Assembly: GCA_020629635.1 (NCBI GenBank)
Contig: JAHDCX010000009.1
Location: 1-64,000 of the forward strand
Length of the DNA: 64,000 nucleotides
From: Acidimicrobiales bacterium
GTDB lineage: Bacteria; Actinomycetota; Acidimicrobiia; Acidimicrobiales; SHLQ01
Reading direction: 5' to 3'
A program made the position numbers and the translations under genes. Positions 1-7,810 of the stretch are shown here, piece after piece (the first letter of the stretch is position 1; the number at the start of each line of letters is the position of its first letter). A model generated the notes under the pieces. It worked only from the letters and a program-made list of their open reading frames with translations. It had not been told where the DNA came from and made no database searches.

Positions 1-2
1 AA

Positions 3-452
3 CCGGGGTTGGAAACAAATGAGCTGAGCCTCCATCACACCCAGGGCGGTTCACAGATCGCCGACTTCGACCCGCTCAAACTCCCCGTCGACGCCCAAGA
101 CATCGACGGACGCTGCGAAACCATCCGCGGCACACCATTGGACCCTCGAAGTATCTGGCCGATCCTGTTGATCGGCCGGCTCCGCAGACAAATCATGACC
201 GCCGAATCACGGACCATCGACCTCGGCACCGACACCCGACTCTTCCCACCCGCCCTCAAACAGGCGCTACTCGTCGAATCCCGCGGACGATGCGTCATCC
301 CCGGCTGCCCCGCCACCCTCACCTGGCTCGTCGCCGACCACATCCACCCCGCCAGCAAACACGGCCCCACCTCACTCGAAAACGGCCAGATCCTCTGCAC
401 CTGCGACAACGGCTGCAAAGGGGATTGCACCAACTGGGATCCGTTCGGGTGA
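3..452 (+). CDS. HNH endonuclease-like protein, C-terminal part (5' end outside window)
   Basis: The frame is open to the left edge, so only about 149 C-terminal residues are seen; the first start-like codon inside the window is TTG at 9, which need not be the real start. The last 60 residues form a zinc/HNH module: a Cys pair (CVIPGC), the segment ADHIHPASKHGP with the catalytic-type Asp-His, an Asn in SLENG, and a Cys-rich end (LCTCDNGCKGDC). This is the layout of the DUF222/13E12-type HNH proteins that occur in many copies in actinobacterial genomes. Their biological role is unclear, possibly nuclease of a selfish or repeat-associated family. The terminal His of a classic HNH motif is replaced by the Cys/Asn-rich tail. 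The last codons are duplicated downstream (see the repeat at 423-544). Confidence 0.75.
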   Translation, partial: PGLETNELSLHHTQGGSQIADFDPLKLPVDAQDIDGRCETIRGTPLDPRSIWPILLIGRLRRQIMTAESRTIDLGTDTRLFPPALKQALLVESRGRCVIPGCPATLTWLVADHIHPASKHGPTSLENGQILCTCDNGCKGDCTNWDPFG

Positions 453-544
453 TCCCACTGCGAGTTTCGACTCGTCGAAACTCGGTAAGCGAACGAAGTG
501 AGCGACGGCGACTGCACCAACTGGAACCCATTCGAGTGATCCCA
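423..544 (+). repeat. Imperfect direct duplication of the HNH gene 3' end
   Basis: A 35-bp segment covering the last codons and stop of the HNH gene (423-457) recurs at 510-544 with a few substitutions. The second copy still reads DCTNWNPFE before a TGA in its own frame. Between the copies lies a strong hairpin (461-484). The arrangement suggests a past duplication or recombination between HNH-family gene tails. Confidence 0.75.
461..484. terminator. Perfect 10-bp stem hairpin after the HNH gene
   Basis: CGAGTTTCGA and TCGAAACTCG form a perfect 10-bp stem around the 4-nt loop CTCG, 8 nt after the HNH stop codon. There is no T-tract, so it would be an I-shaped (tail-less) actinobacterial terminator. 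It lies between convergent genes and could serve both strands. Confidence 0.6.
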
Positions 545-566
545 GCGCGGCGCGCGAATCGGGTTG

Positions 567-1751
567 TTACTTGTTGGGACTTGACCCCACGAATACTGAT
601 TGGGGTTTGCGGAAGATGAGGCCTCTTGGCGCAACGGACTCGCTTCCCAGGACGAACTGCACCCCGAGCTCGGCTTCGGCGTCGAGAAAGGCCTCGAGTG
701 CGGCACGGGTTTCAGCGCGGGCGACGTGGAGGCCGAGACACGTGTGGGGACCGACGGCCCAGGTCACGTGCTGGGCGAGGTTGGGGCGGTCGATGTCGAA
801 TCGGACCGGGTCGGCGAAGACCTCCGGGTCGCGGTTGGCGGCGAGCAGCGAGATCGTGACCAACTCGCCCGCCGGGATCGACACCCCACCGAGCTCGACA
901 TCCACGGTCGTGTAGCGGTCGACGACTGCCGCCGCAGGTTCGAGCCGGAGCGACTCGTCGATGGCCACCGCAATCAGCGAGCGGTCGGCACGCACCCGGT
1001 CAAGCGTCTCCGGATGCGAGAGCAGGTGCCAGAACGCATTGGCCGTCATGCCCTCCGACGTTTCGATCGCTCCGAACATCACCACCGCCACAGCGGCCGG
1101 GATCTCGTCGTCGCGCAACACCGCATCATCGACGAGCTGCCGTACGAGCGAGGGGTCGTCGCTCGCCATCGCATCACCGACGTGGCCGTAGAGCGACGAC
1201 AGGCAATCGCCGATCTCGGCGGGCATGTCCTCGCCGACGGTCAGGGCGACGATGGCGTCGCCGAACGCGCCGTACCAACGAAGCACGTCGTCGGCGTCGA
1301 CCTCGGGCAAGCCGAGCACGTCGAGGATCGTGGCGACGGCAAGCGGCCCGGCCACACTCGATCGGAGCTCGGGCTGGGCGGAATCACGCGTGGCCGTCAT
1401 CAACCGTCGAGCGTGTTCGACGATTCGAGCCTCGAGCTGCTCTCGCACCAGCTTCGGGCGAAACGGCTTGACGAACGCCTGCCGATGGCGGGCGTGCTCC
1501 GGTCCGTCGAGCGACAACATCGACGTGCCCAGAACCCGGGCCGTCGTGAAGCGTTCGTCGTCGACGGTGAATCGCTCGGTGTCCTTCATCGCCTTGATCG
1601 CGAGGTCACGACGGGTCACGAACCATGCGCCGGTCGCAGGTACCCACGACACGGGCTCGACTGCCCGGATCGAGGCAAGCACCTCGTATGGCGACTCGGT
1701 CAGCTGATCGACGGTCACCGACGCGCCGACTGGCCACTGCTCCTCACGCAT
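567..1751 (-). CDS. Cytochrome P450
   Basis: A 394-residue soluble cytochrome P450, normal length for a bacterial class I enzyme that takes electrons from a ferredoxin. The I-helix oxygen-activation motif reads GAIETS (about residues 227-232), the K-helix ExxR is E266-S-L-R269, and the heme loop is WAVGPHTCLG (331-340) with Cys338 as the proximal ligand. The usual Phe at the start of the heme loop is Trp. The substrate cannot be read from the sequence, and no ferredoxin or reductase gene lies beside it. The gene converges on the HNH gene and diverges from the secreted protein at 1875. Start ATG at 1751 gives MREEQWPVG, consistent with the family N-terminus. Confidence 0.93.
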   Translation of the reverse strand: MREEQWPVGASVTVDQLTESPYEVLASIRAVEPVSWVPATGAWFVTRRDLAIKAMKDTERFTVDDERFTTARVLGTSMLSLDGPEHARHRQAFVKPFRPKLVREQLEARIVEHARRLMTATRDSAQPELRSSVAGPLAVATILDVLGLPEVDADDVLRWYGAFGDAIVALTVGEDMPAEIGDCLSSLYGHVGDAMASDDPSLVRQLVDDAVLRDDEIPAAVAVVMFGAIETSEGMTANAFWHLLSHPETLDRVRADRSLIAVAIDESLRLEPAAAVVDRYTTVDVELGGVSIPAGELVTISLLAANRDPEVFADPVRFDIDRPNLAQHVTWAVGPHTCLGLHVARAETRAALEAFLDAEAELGVQFVLGSESVAPRGLIFRKPQSVFVGSSPNK

Positions 1752-1874
1752 GCGACCGGCAACCTACGACGCCCCGCAGAGATTCGCCATCGAACGACAG
1801 ATTCCCGCACGCCCCAACGATGAATGGGCGATGGCGAGGCGTCGACCGATGTCTCCACAAGAGAGGAACCAACC

Positions 1875-2492
1875 ATGCATCCATCACCCAGGCGACTCAC
1901 CCGACGACTGCTCACCGGTCTGGCGATCGTGATGGCGATGCTCGCAACGGCGACGTCGCCCGCGGCGGCAGCGCAATCGACCGAGCCCTATGACGTCGGC
2001 TTCTTCTACGGCACCTTCAACCCCACCGACAACCTGCTGTTGCTTGCCGGTGGCACGGCCGAAGACTTCTGCGAAGACAACGCCGAAGACCCGTTCGGCG
2101 CGGCGCCGGGCACGTCGACCGCGCGTATCCAGGAGCGCAAGGACGGCACGACCATCACGCGAGTCAATGACTCCCGCCAGCCGATCCATCTCTACGAGGT
2201 CGGTTCGCTCGACGGCCCGTCGTGGATCAACGGCGTCTGCCAGGACTGGCTCGCCGGCCATCCCGTTCCCGCGCCATATGCGAGTGGCCACGCGACGTTG
2301 AAGGTCCGCGAGACGCTGTCGTTTCCGACGCTCGACATCTTCAACCGGGTCAAGGGCGAGGTCACGACCGCCGACGGCACGCGCTATCGCGTGCGAGGCT
2401 CCGCGGACTTCTCGGTCAACCTGTTGACCGGCGAGCTGTCCGACATCCCACCGAACTTCGTCACGTTCGACCTCAAGAAGCGGGGCCGCTGA
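1875..2492 (+). CDS. Secreted protein of unknown function
   Basis: I do not recognise a family. The ATG at 1875 is preferred over the GTG at 1824 because GAGAGG lies about 8 nt upstream and the N-terminus then becomes a good signal peptide: MHPSPRRLTRRLL, a hydrophobic stretch, then TSPAAAAQ as a likely cleavage region. The mature part is about 170 residues with three Cys and a beta-rich look (repeated short strands with Asn, Gly and Thr), which suggests an exported single-domain protein. The 123-bp gap to the divergent P450 gene should hold both promoters. Confidence 0.8.
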   Translation: MHPSPRRLTRRLLTGLAIVMAMLATATSPAAAAQSTEPYDVGFFYGTFNPTDNLLLLAGGTAEDFCEDNAEDPFGAAPGTSTARIQERKDGTTITRVNDSRQPIHLYEVGSLDGPSWINGVCQDWLAGHPVPAPYASGHATLKVRETLSFPTLDIFNRVKGEVTTADGTRYRVRGSADFSVNLLTGELSDIPPNFVTFDLKKRGR

Positions 2493-2562
2493 CGCAGGGA
2501 GGCAATCGCGAACGGCGCGTGAACAGCTCGTCAGAGATTGTGTCCGGCTTCACTCGGGCACG

Positions 2563-2568
2563 TACCGT
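2563..2568 (+). promoter_or_regulatory. TANNNT box, possible -10 of the ATP-grasp operon
   Basis: TACCGT ends 8 nt before the ATG at 2577, with no Shine-Dalgarno sequence, as expected for a leaderless or near-leaderless transcript that would start the four-gene Anbu operon. Confidence 0.35.
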
Positions 2569-2576
2569 CGAGACAC

Positions 2577-4004
2577 ATGGATGTGCGGCCCGGCGTCTTC
2601 GACGAGATGGCCGACGACGGCACCCGGGTTCGCGCGCCGTACTCCCGCTACCGGGAGTGGTTCGATGACGAGAACCACCAGCGGCTGCTGTCCAAAGCCG
2701 CCGACGCCGAGGCGGCGTTTCGCCGGACCGGCATCACATTCAACGTCTACGGCGAAGACGATGCCACCGAGCGGCTGATCCCGTTCGACATCGTGCCCCG
2801 GGTCATCTCGGCCACGGAGTGGGCGCAGCTCGTGAAAGGCATCGAACAGCGCGTCGTCGCGATCAACGCTTTCCTCCACGACATCTATCACCGCCAGGAG
2901 ATCGTGCGAGCAGGCCGGGTGCCGGCTGAGCTGATCATCGACAACGCGGCGTTCCTGCCACAGATGGTCGGCGTCGACCCGCCCGGCGACATCTACACCC
3001 ACATCGTCGGGATCGATCTCGTGCGCACGAGCGAGAACGAGTTCGCCGTGCTCGAAGACAACGCCCGCACACCGTCGGGCGTGTCGTACATGCTCGAGAA
3101 CCGCGAGACGATGCTGCAGATGTTCCCCGAGCTGTTCGGCGACATCCGGGTCCGGCCGATCGAGGACTACCCGATGCATCTGCGTCGCACCCTCGGCGAC
3201 TGCCGGCCGCCCAACTCGTCGGGGCCGCCAACGATCGCCGTGCTCACGCCGGGCACGTTCAACTCGGCCTACTTCGAGCACGCGTTCCTCGCCGAACAGA
3301 TGGGCGCCGAACTCGTCGAAGGTCACGACCTCCGCGTGATCGGCGGTCGCGTGTGCATGCGCACCACGCAGGGCGACACACCGATCGACGTGCTCTACCG
3401 CCGCGTCGACGACGACTTCCTCGACCCGCTCAACTTCAACCCCGACTCGATGCTCGGCGTCCCGGGGATCCTCGACGTGTACCGGGCCGGCAACATTACC
3501 CTCGCCAACGCGCCCGGCACCGGCATCGCCGACGACAAGGCGATCTACTCGTACATGCCCGACATCATCGAGTTCTACACCGGTGCCAAGCCGATCCTGA
3601 ACAACGTGCACACGTGGCGCTGCGCCGAGCCCGATTCGCTCGCCTACGTCCTCGACAAGCTCGACGAACTCGTCGTCAAGGAGGTCCACGGTTCGGGCGG
3701 GTACGGCATGCTCATCGGCCCCACCTCGACCAAGGCCGAACGCTCCACGTTCGCCGAGAAGCTGCGAGCCCGACCCGACGCCTACATCGCCCAACCCACC
3801 CTCGCCCTGTCGTCGGTGCCGATCCTCACGGACGCCGGGCTGGCGCCGCGCCACGTCGACCTGCGACCGTTCGTGCTGGTCTCACCAAAGGGCGTGCACG
3901 TCACCCCGGGCGGGCTGACCCGCGTCGCCCTCACCGAAGGCTCGCTGGTCGTCAACTCGAGCCAGGGCGGCGGCACCAAAGACACCTGGGTGCTGGAGGA
4001 CTGA
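2577..4004 (+). CDS. Circularly permuted ATP-grasp protein (Anbu-system peptide ligase)
   Basis: A 475-residue member of the circularly permuted ATP-grasp family (formerly DUF404/DUF407). Diagnostic segments are LEDNARTPSGVSYMLENR (about residues 164-181), a central nucleotide-binding region, and VKEVHGSGGYGM, which is strongly conserved in this family. ATP-grasp enzymes join a carboxylate to an amine through an acyl-phosphate, so the expected role is amide or peptide bond formation on an unknown substrate. I take ATG at 2577, not the upstream GTG at 2538, because family members start with a similar short lead and a TACCGT box sits 8 nt before it. It overlaps the next gene by the TGATG at 4002-4006, so the two are translationally coupled. 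First gene of the Anbu cluster. Confidence 0.9.
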   Translation: MDVRPGVFDEMADDGTRVRAPYSRYREWFDDENHQRLLSKAADAEAAFRRTGITFNVYGEDDATERLIPFDIVPRVISATEWAQLVKGIEQRVVAINAFLHDIYHRQEIVRAGRVPAELIIDNAAFLPQMVGVDPPGDIYTHIVGIDLVRTSENEFAVLEDNARTPSGVSYMLENRETMLQMFPELFGDIRVRPIEDYPMHLRRTLGDCRPPNSSGPPTIAVLTPGTFNSAYFEHAFLAEQMGAELVEGHDLRVIGGRVCMRTTQGDTPIDVLYRRVDDDFLDPLNFNPDSMLGVPGILDVYRAGNITLANAPGTGIADDKAIYSYMPDIIEFYTGAKPILNNVHTWRCAEPDSLAYVLDKLDELVVKEVHGSGGYGMLIGPTSTKAERSTFAEKLRARPDAYIAQPTLALSSVPILTDAGLAPRHVDLRPFVLVSPKGVHVTPGGLTRVALTEGSLVVNSSQGGGTKDTWVLED

Positions 4005-4945
4005 TGCTCGGACGCACCGCCGGCGGCCTCTACTGGATGTTCCGCTACCTCGAACGCAGCGAGAACACCGCCCGACTCGTCGAGACGGCGCATCGAATCT
4101 CGCTCACCCGATCCACCGAGACGACCGACGAATGGACGTCGCTCGTCGACACCGCCGCCGCGCGAGACGCCTTCCTCGCCACCCACGACGACTTCGCCCG
4201 AGACGCCGTCGTCGATTTCCTGCTCCGGGATCCGCAAAACCCGTCGAGCGTTCGGTCGGTGATCGATGTCGCCCGCCACAATGCGCGAGAGGTCCGGACG
4301 GCGCTCACCCGCGAGGTGTGGGAGGCCACAAACGACTGTTGGCATCAGCTGAGCGACGCCTTGAGTCGGCCGATCCCCGAGACCGAACTTCCCCGGATCC
4401 TCGCGTTGATCCGCCAAGAGAGCGCACTCGTCCGAGGCGCGCTCCACGGCACGATGATGCGCAACGACATCTACAACTTCGCCAGGCTCGGCACCTTCGT
4501 CGAACGAGCCGACAACACGGCCCGCATCCTCGACGTCAAGTACTACGTCCTGTTGCCGTCACCCCTGCACGTCGGTTCACCGCTCGACAACGCCCAGTGG
4601 GAGACCATCCTGCGGTCGCTGTCGGCACAGCGTTCGTACCACTGGCAGAGCGGCGGAACCGTCGACGCCCAGTCGATCGCGCAGTTCATCATCCTCGACC
4701 CCCGAATGCCGCGGTCGCTCGCGTTCTGCCACAACCGCATCGCCTTCAACCTCGCCGAGCTCGCCTACGACTACGGCGAGAAGCCCCCGTCCACCGAGCA
4801 GGCCGAGCGCCTCCGCGACAAGATCGTCGGCCGCTCCATCGGCGACATTCTCCGCCACGGCCTGCACGACTTCCTTCGAGAGTGCATCGCCGAAACCAAC
4901 CACGTCGCCTCGCAGATCGAGATCGACTACCGGTTCACGGAGTGA
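4004..4945 (+). CDS. Alpha-E domain protein
   Basis: A 313-residue all-alpha protein of the alpha-E family (formerly DUF403). It opens with the family signature MLGRTAGGLYWMFRYLERSE followed by NTARL, and a second copy of the pattern occurs in the middle (FARLGTFVERADNTARILD). The family is helical, has conserved Glu and Arg, and is found almost only next to circularly permuted ATP-grasp genes; its biochemical role is unknown, perhaps a partner or a carrier for the peptide product. The start overlaps the ATP-grasp stop, and the next gene begins 4 nt after its stop, so it is the second gene of one operon. Confidence 0.88.
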   Translation: MLGRTAGGLYWMFRYLERSENTARLVETAHRISLTRSTETTDEWTSLVDTAAARDAFLATHDDFARDAVVDFLLRDPQNPSSVRSVIDVARHNAREVRTALTREVWEATNDCWHQLSDALSRPIPETELPRILALIRQESALVRGALHGTMMRNDIYNFARLGTFVERADNTARILDVKYYVLLPSPLHVGSPLDNAQWETILRSLSAQRSYHWQSGGTVDAQSIAQFIILDPRMPRSLAFCHNRIAFNLAELAYDYGEKPPSTEQAERLRDKIVGRSIGDILRHGLHDFLRECIAETNHVASQIEIDYRFTE

Positions 4946-4949
4946 TGCG

Positions 4950-5774
4950 ATGCGGCTGAGCCTCGACCACACGACGCACTATCTGTACTCCGAACCCGTT
5001 CCCCACGCGTTGCAACAGCTCCGCCTGCACCCGCGCAACGATCCCGGCCAGCGGATCGACGCCTGGTCGGTCGAGCTCGACGGCGCCACCGAGCAGGTCC
5101 GGTTCACCGATCATCACGGCAACGTCGTGTCGCTCGTGGCACTCCACGACCTCCAGAAGCATGTCCGGATCCAGGTTCGGGGCGACGTCACCACCACCGA
5201 CCTCCACGGCATCGTCGGCGCCGATCCGGGCCCGATGCCGCTGTGGGCGTACCTCCGCGACACGCCGCTGACCGCTCCGGGGGTCGGCATCGACGAGCTG
5301 GTCGACGGTCTCGACGAGAACGACGAGACCGGCCTTGATGAGCTGCACGATCTGGCCCAGCGAGTCGCCGACGCCGTCGCGTATGAGATCGGCACGACGA
5401 CCGCAGCGACGACGGCCGAGGAGGCCCTCGAAATCGGGTCAGGGGTCTGCCAGGACCACGCCCACGTGTTCGTTGCGGCGGCACGGCACCTCGGTGTCCC
5501 AGCCCGCTATGTGAGCGGCTACCTGCGGATGGACGACACGATCGACCAGGCGGCGACGCACGCCTGGGCGCAGGCGCACGTCGCGCATCTCGGGTGGATC
5601 GGCTTCGACATCTCGAACGGCATCAGCCCCGACGACCGCTACGTCCGACTCGCCACCGGACTCGACTATCGCGACGCTGCACCGATCTCGGGGGTCCGGC
5701 TCGGCGGTGGCGACGAAGATCTTTCGGTCAGCGTGCAGGTGGCCGACACGGACGACGTTCAGACCCAGCAGTAG
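4950..5774 (+). CDS. Transglutaminase-like protein with bacterial N-terminal domain
   Basis: A 274-residue protein. Residues 1-85 match the bacterial transglutaminase N-terminal domain (HTTHYLYSEPVPHALQQLRL, with LHPR after it); the core holds the complete triad: Cys167 in GSGVCQDHAH, His204 in ATHAWAQ and Asp220 in WIGFDISN. Such enzymes are Cys-type peptidases, amidases or acyltransferases; in this cluster it is expected to cut or modify the product made by the ATP-grasp protein. No signal peptide, so cytoplasmic. It starts 4 nt after the alpha-E gene and is followed 12 nt later by the Anbu gene. Confidence 0.92.
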   Translation: MRLSLDHTTHYLYSEPVPHALQQLRLHPRNDPGQRIDAWSVELDGATEQVRFTDHHGNVVSLVALHDLQKHVRIQVRGDVTTTDLHGIVGADPGPMPLWAYLRDTPLTAPGVGIDELVDGLDENDETGLDELHDLAQRVADAVAYEIGTTTAATTAEEALEIGSGVCQDHAHVFVAAARHLGVPARYVSGYLRMDDTIDQAATHAWAQAHVAHLGWIGFDISNGISPDDRYVRLATGLDYRDAAPISGVRLGGGDEDLSVSVQVADTDDVQTQQ

Positions 5775-5786
5775 GTTGACCCGGCA

Positions 5787-6527
5787 ATGACGTACTGCGT
5801 GGCGCTGCGCCTCGACCGCGGCCTGATCTTCATGTCCGACACCCGCACGAATGCCGGCGTCGACAACGTGTCGGCGACCCGCAAGATGAAGACGTGGACG
5901 GTGAAGGGCGAGCGGTTCATCACGCTGCTGTCGGCCGGGAATCTCGCCACCACCCAGGCCGTCGTGAGCCTCCTCGACGAACGGTCGTTGGCACCTGCCG
6001 AACGCGACCCGTCGATTCTGCAAGCCCCCACGATGTTCCAGGTCGCGCGCCTCGTCGGCCAGACCCTGCGAGAGGTGATCGCCGATTCGGCCGCCGACAA
6101 CGGACAGCAGGCCGACTCAGCGTTCAGCGGCACGCTCATCCTCGGCGGCCAGATCGCCGGGCAGGAGCCGAGGCTGTTTCTGATCTATCCGGAGGGCAAC
6201 TTCATCGAGGCGCTCGACGAGGCCCCCTTCGTGCAGATCGGCGAGACGAAATACGGCCGGCCGATCCTCGTTCGGGTGTTCGATCCGGCGATGTCGTTCG
6301 AGGACGCGGTGAAGCTGCTGTACGTGTCGATGGACTCGACCATCAAGGCCAACCTGTCGGTCGGCCCGCCCCTCGACCTCCAGATCTACGAGGCCGACAC
6401 CCTCGACCCGCCGAAGGCGCGACGCATCCCGGGCGACGATCCGACGTTCCGCGCGATCTCGACGGGATGGGGTGACGCCCTCCGCCAGGCCTTCGACGTG
6501 CTCCCCGACGTCGACCTCTCGGCGTGA
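5787..6527 (+). CDS. Anbu, ancestral beta-subunit proteasome-type peptidase
   Basis: A 246-residue proteasome-like Ntn hydrolase of the Anbu type (HslV and 20S beta-subunit relatives). Thr2, exposed after Met removal, is the expected nucleophile. MTYCVALRLDRGLIFMSDTR is followed by TNAGVDN with the conserved Asp and the Anbu TNAGVDN signature; a Lys in ATRKMKTW fits the catalytic Lys33 position. Ending residues (PTFRAISTGWGDALRQAFDVLPD) are also typical. Anbu assembles into ring or spiral oligomers in the cytoplasm; its substrate is unknown. It is the last gene of the cluster with ATP-grasp, alpha-E and transglutaminase genes, an arrangement conserved across bacteria that have Anbu, described mostly in proteobacteria and cyanobacteria. 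Confidence 0.92.
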   Translation: MTYCVALRLDRGLIFMSDTRTNAGVDNVSATRKMKTWTVKGERFITLLSAGNLATTQAVVSLLDERSLAPAERDPSILQAPTMFQVARLVGQTLREVIADSAADNGQQADSAFSGTLILGGQIAGQEPRLFLIYPEGNFIEALDEAPFVQIGETKYGRPILVRVFDPAMSFEDAVKLLYVSMDSTIKANLSVGPPLDLQIYEADTLDPPKARRIPGDDPTFRAISTGWGDALRQAFDVLPDVDLSA

Positions 6528-6560
6528 TCTCCTGCATCCGCTGATGCCGTTGATGGCGTA

Positions 6561-6598
6561 GAGGGAAGGTCGAGCCCATCCCGGCTCGGCTCCCCCTC
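6561..6598 (+). promoter_or_regulatory. Hairpin between Anbu and FAS1 genes
   Basis: GGTCGAGCC (6568-6576) pairs with GGCTCGGC (6583-6590), with one wobble pair, and GAGGG with CCCTC flanks it. It could end the Anbu operon or lie in the 5' leader of the FAS1 gene, whose AGGAGA ribosome site follows at about 6610. Confidence 0.4.
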
Positions 6599-6618
6599 CC
6601 CCACCTCACAGGAGAACC

Positions 6619-7731
6619 ATGATGCGTTCCTTCCGGACGGTCGCTGCCGCGGCCCTCACTGCGGGTGCCGTGTTCGGCGCCACCCTGACCCCGGCCGGTG
6701 CCCAAGACGCCCCCGGCATCGTCGACACGGTCATCGCCGTCTCCGGCGCTGAGGGTGTCGATGACAACCCCCGCGACTTCGACATCCTCCGGGAGGCGCT
6801 CGTCGCCACCGGTCTCGTCGATGCGGTCGCCGCTGCGCAGGACGTCTCGGTGTTCGCGCCGAACGACGCGGCGTTCATTCGCCTCGCCCAGGACCTCGGG
6901 TACTCCGGCGACGACGAGCAGGGTGCACTCGGCACGATCGTCGAGGCCACTGGCTTTGCGTCCGCCGAAGCACCTGGCCTGCTCGACGACGTGCTCCTCT
7001 ACCACGTCGCCCCCGGCTCTCAGACCATCGCCGAGTTCCGCGCGGCCGGCACGTTCCCGACGCTCCTCGAGGGCGCAGACCTGCGCATCCGCGGTAACCG
7101 CGTCCTCGACGGCGACCTCGACGACCAGAACGCGATCATCCGCCGCCCCCGCAACCTCGAAGTCGCCAACGGCACGATCCACACGATCAACCGCGTGCTT
7201 CGCCCGATCGACGTCGACGACAGCCAGCTGAGCATCGTGGAGATCGTGCTCGCCGTCTCCGGCGCCGAAGGCACCGACGACAACGGCGCCGACTTCGACC
7301 TCCTCCGCGAGGCCCTCGTGGCCACCGGCCTGGTGGACGCCGTCGCCGCAGCCGACGACATCAACGTGATGGCGCCGACCGACGCGGCATTCATCCAGCT
7401 CGCCCAGGACCTCGGCGCCGACGTGACCGACGAGGCAGGCGCACTGGCCGCCATCATCGCCGCCACCGGCTTCGAGTCCGCCGAGAACCCCGGCCTGCTC
7501 GACGACGTCCTGCTGTACCACGTCGCTCCCGGCGCGACCCGCGCTCCTGGCCTGCGCGGCGGTGAGAACGCAACGCTCCTCGACGGTGCAACCTTCCGAG
7601 TCCGCGGCAACGCCGTCGTCGACAACGACCTCGACGCTCGCAACCCGCGCCTGCGTGCACCGCGCAACATCATTGCGTCGGACGGATTCATCCACATCAT
7701 CGACCGGGTGATGCGCCCGATCGACCTCTAG
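6619..7731 (+). CDS. Secreted protein with two fasciclin (FAS1) domains
   Basis: A 370-residue exported protein. The start ATG at 6619 follows an AGGAGA site; the N-terminus is a signal peptide ending at TPAGAQ. Two FAS1 domains follow (about residues 33-195 and 205-370). They are near copies of each other: both contain DFD.LREALVATGLVDAVAAA, AP.DAAFI.LAQDLG, GLLDDVLLYHVAPG and end with HTI or HII, then R.LRPID. FAS1 domains mediate adhesion or matrix binding. The domain similarity points to internal duplication. The two FAS1 cores lack any membrane anchor, so the protein should be released or wall-associated. Confidence 0.92.
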   Translation: MMRSFRTVAAAALTAGAVFGATLTPAGAQDAPGIVDTVIAVSGAEGVDDNPRDFDILREALVATGLVDAVAAAQDVSVFAPNDAAFIRLAQDLGYSGDDEQGALGTIVEATGFASAEAPGLLDDVLLYHVAPGSQTIAEFRAAGTFPTLLEGADLRIRGNRVLDGDLDDQNAIIRRPRNLEVANGTIHTINRVLRPIDVDDSQLSIVEIVLAVSGAEGTDDNGADFDLLREALVATGLVDAVAAADDINVMAPTDAAFIQLAQDLGADVTDEAGALAAIIAATGFESAENPGLLDDVLLYHVAPGATRAPGLRGGENATLLDGATFRVRGNAVVDNDLDARNPRLRAPRNIIASDGFIHIIDRVMRPIDL

Positions 7732-7743
7732 CCCCGGCTGGAT

Positions 7744-7783
7744 CCGAACGGCCGTCCGCCCTGATGGGTGGGCGGCCGTTCGG
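7744..7783 (+). terminator. Long hairpin terminator after the FAS1 gene
   Basis: CCGAACGGCCGTCCGCC and GGTGGGCGGCCGTTCGG form a 17-bp stem with wobble pairs and a 6-nt loop, starting 13 nt after the FAS1 stop. No T-tract, so an I-shaped terminator. Confidence 0.7.
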
Positions 7784-7798
7784 CGTTCGGAGCACCGA

Positions 7799-7804
7799 TA
7801 GCCT
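7799..7804 (+). promoter_or_regulatory. TANNNT box before MFS gene
   Basis: TAGCCT ends exactly 6 nt before the GTG at 7811, placing the transcription start on or near the start codon (leaderless). Confidence 0.4.
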
Positions 7805-7810
7805 CGACCC

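Noticed and set aside
2550-3854. 434-codon minus-strand frame opposite the ATP-grasp gene
   Set aside because: Compositional shadow typical of high-GC DNA; the plus strand holds a conserved family.
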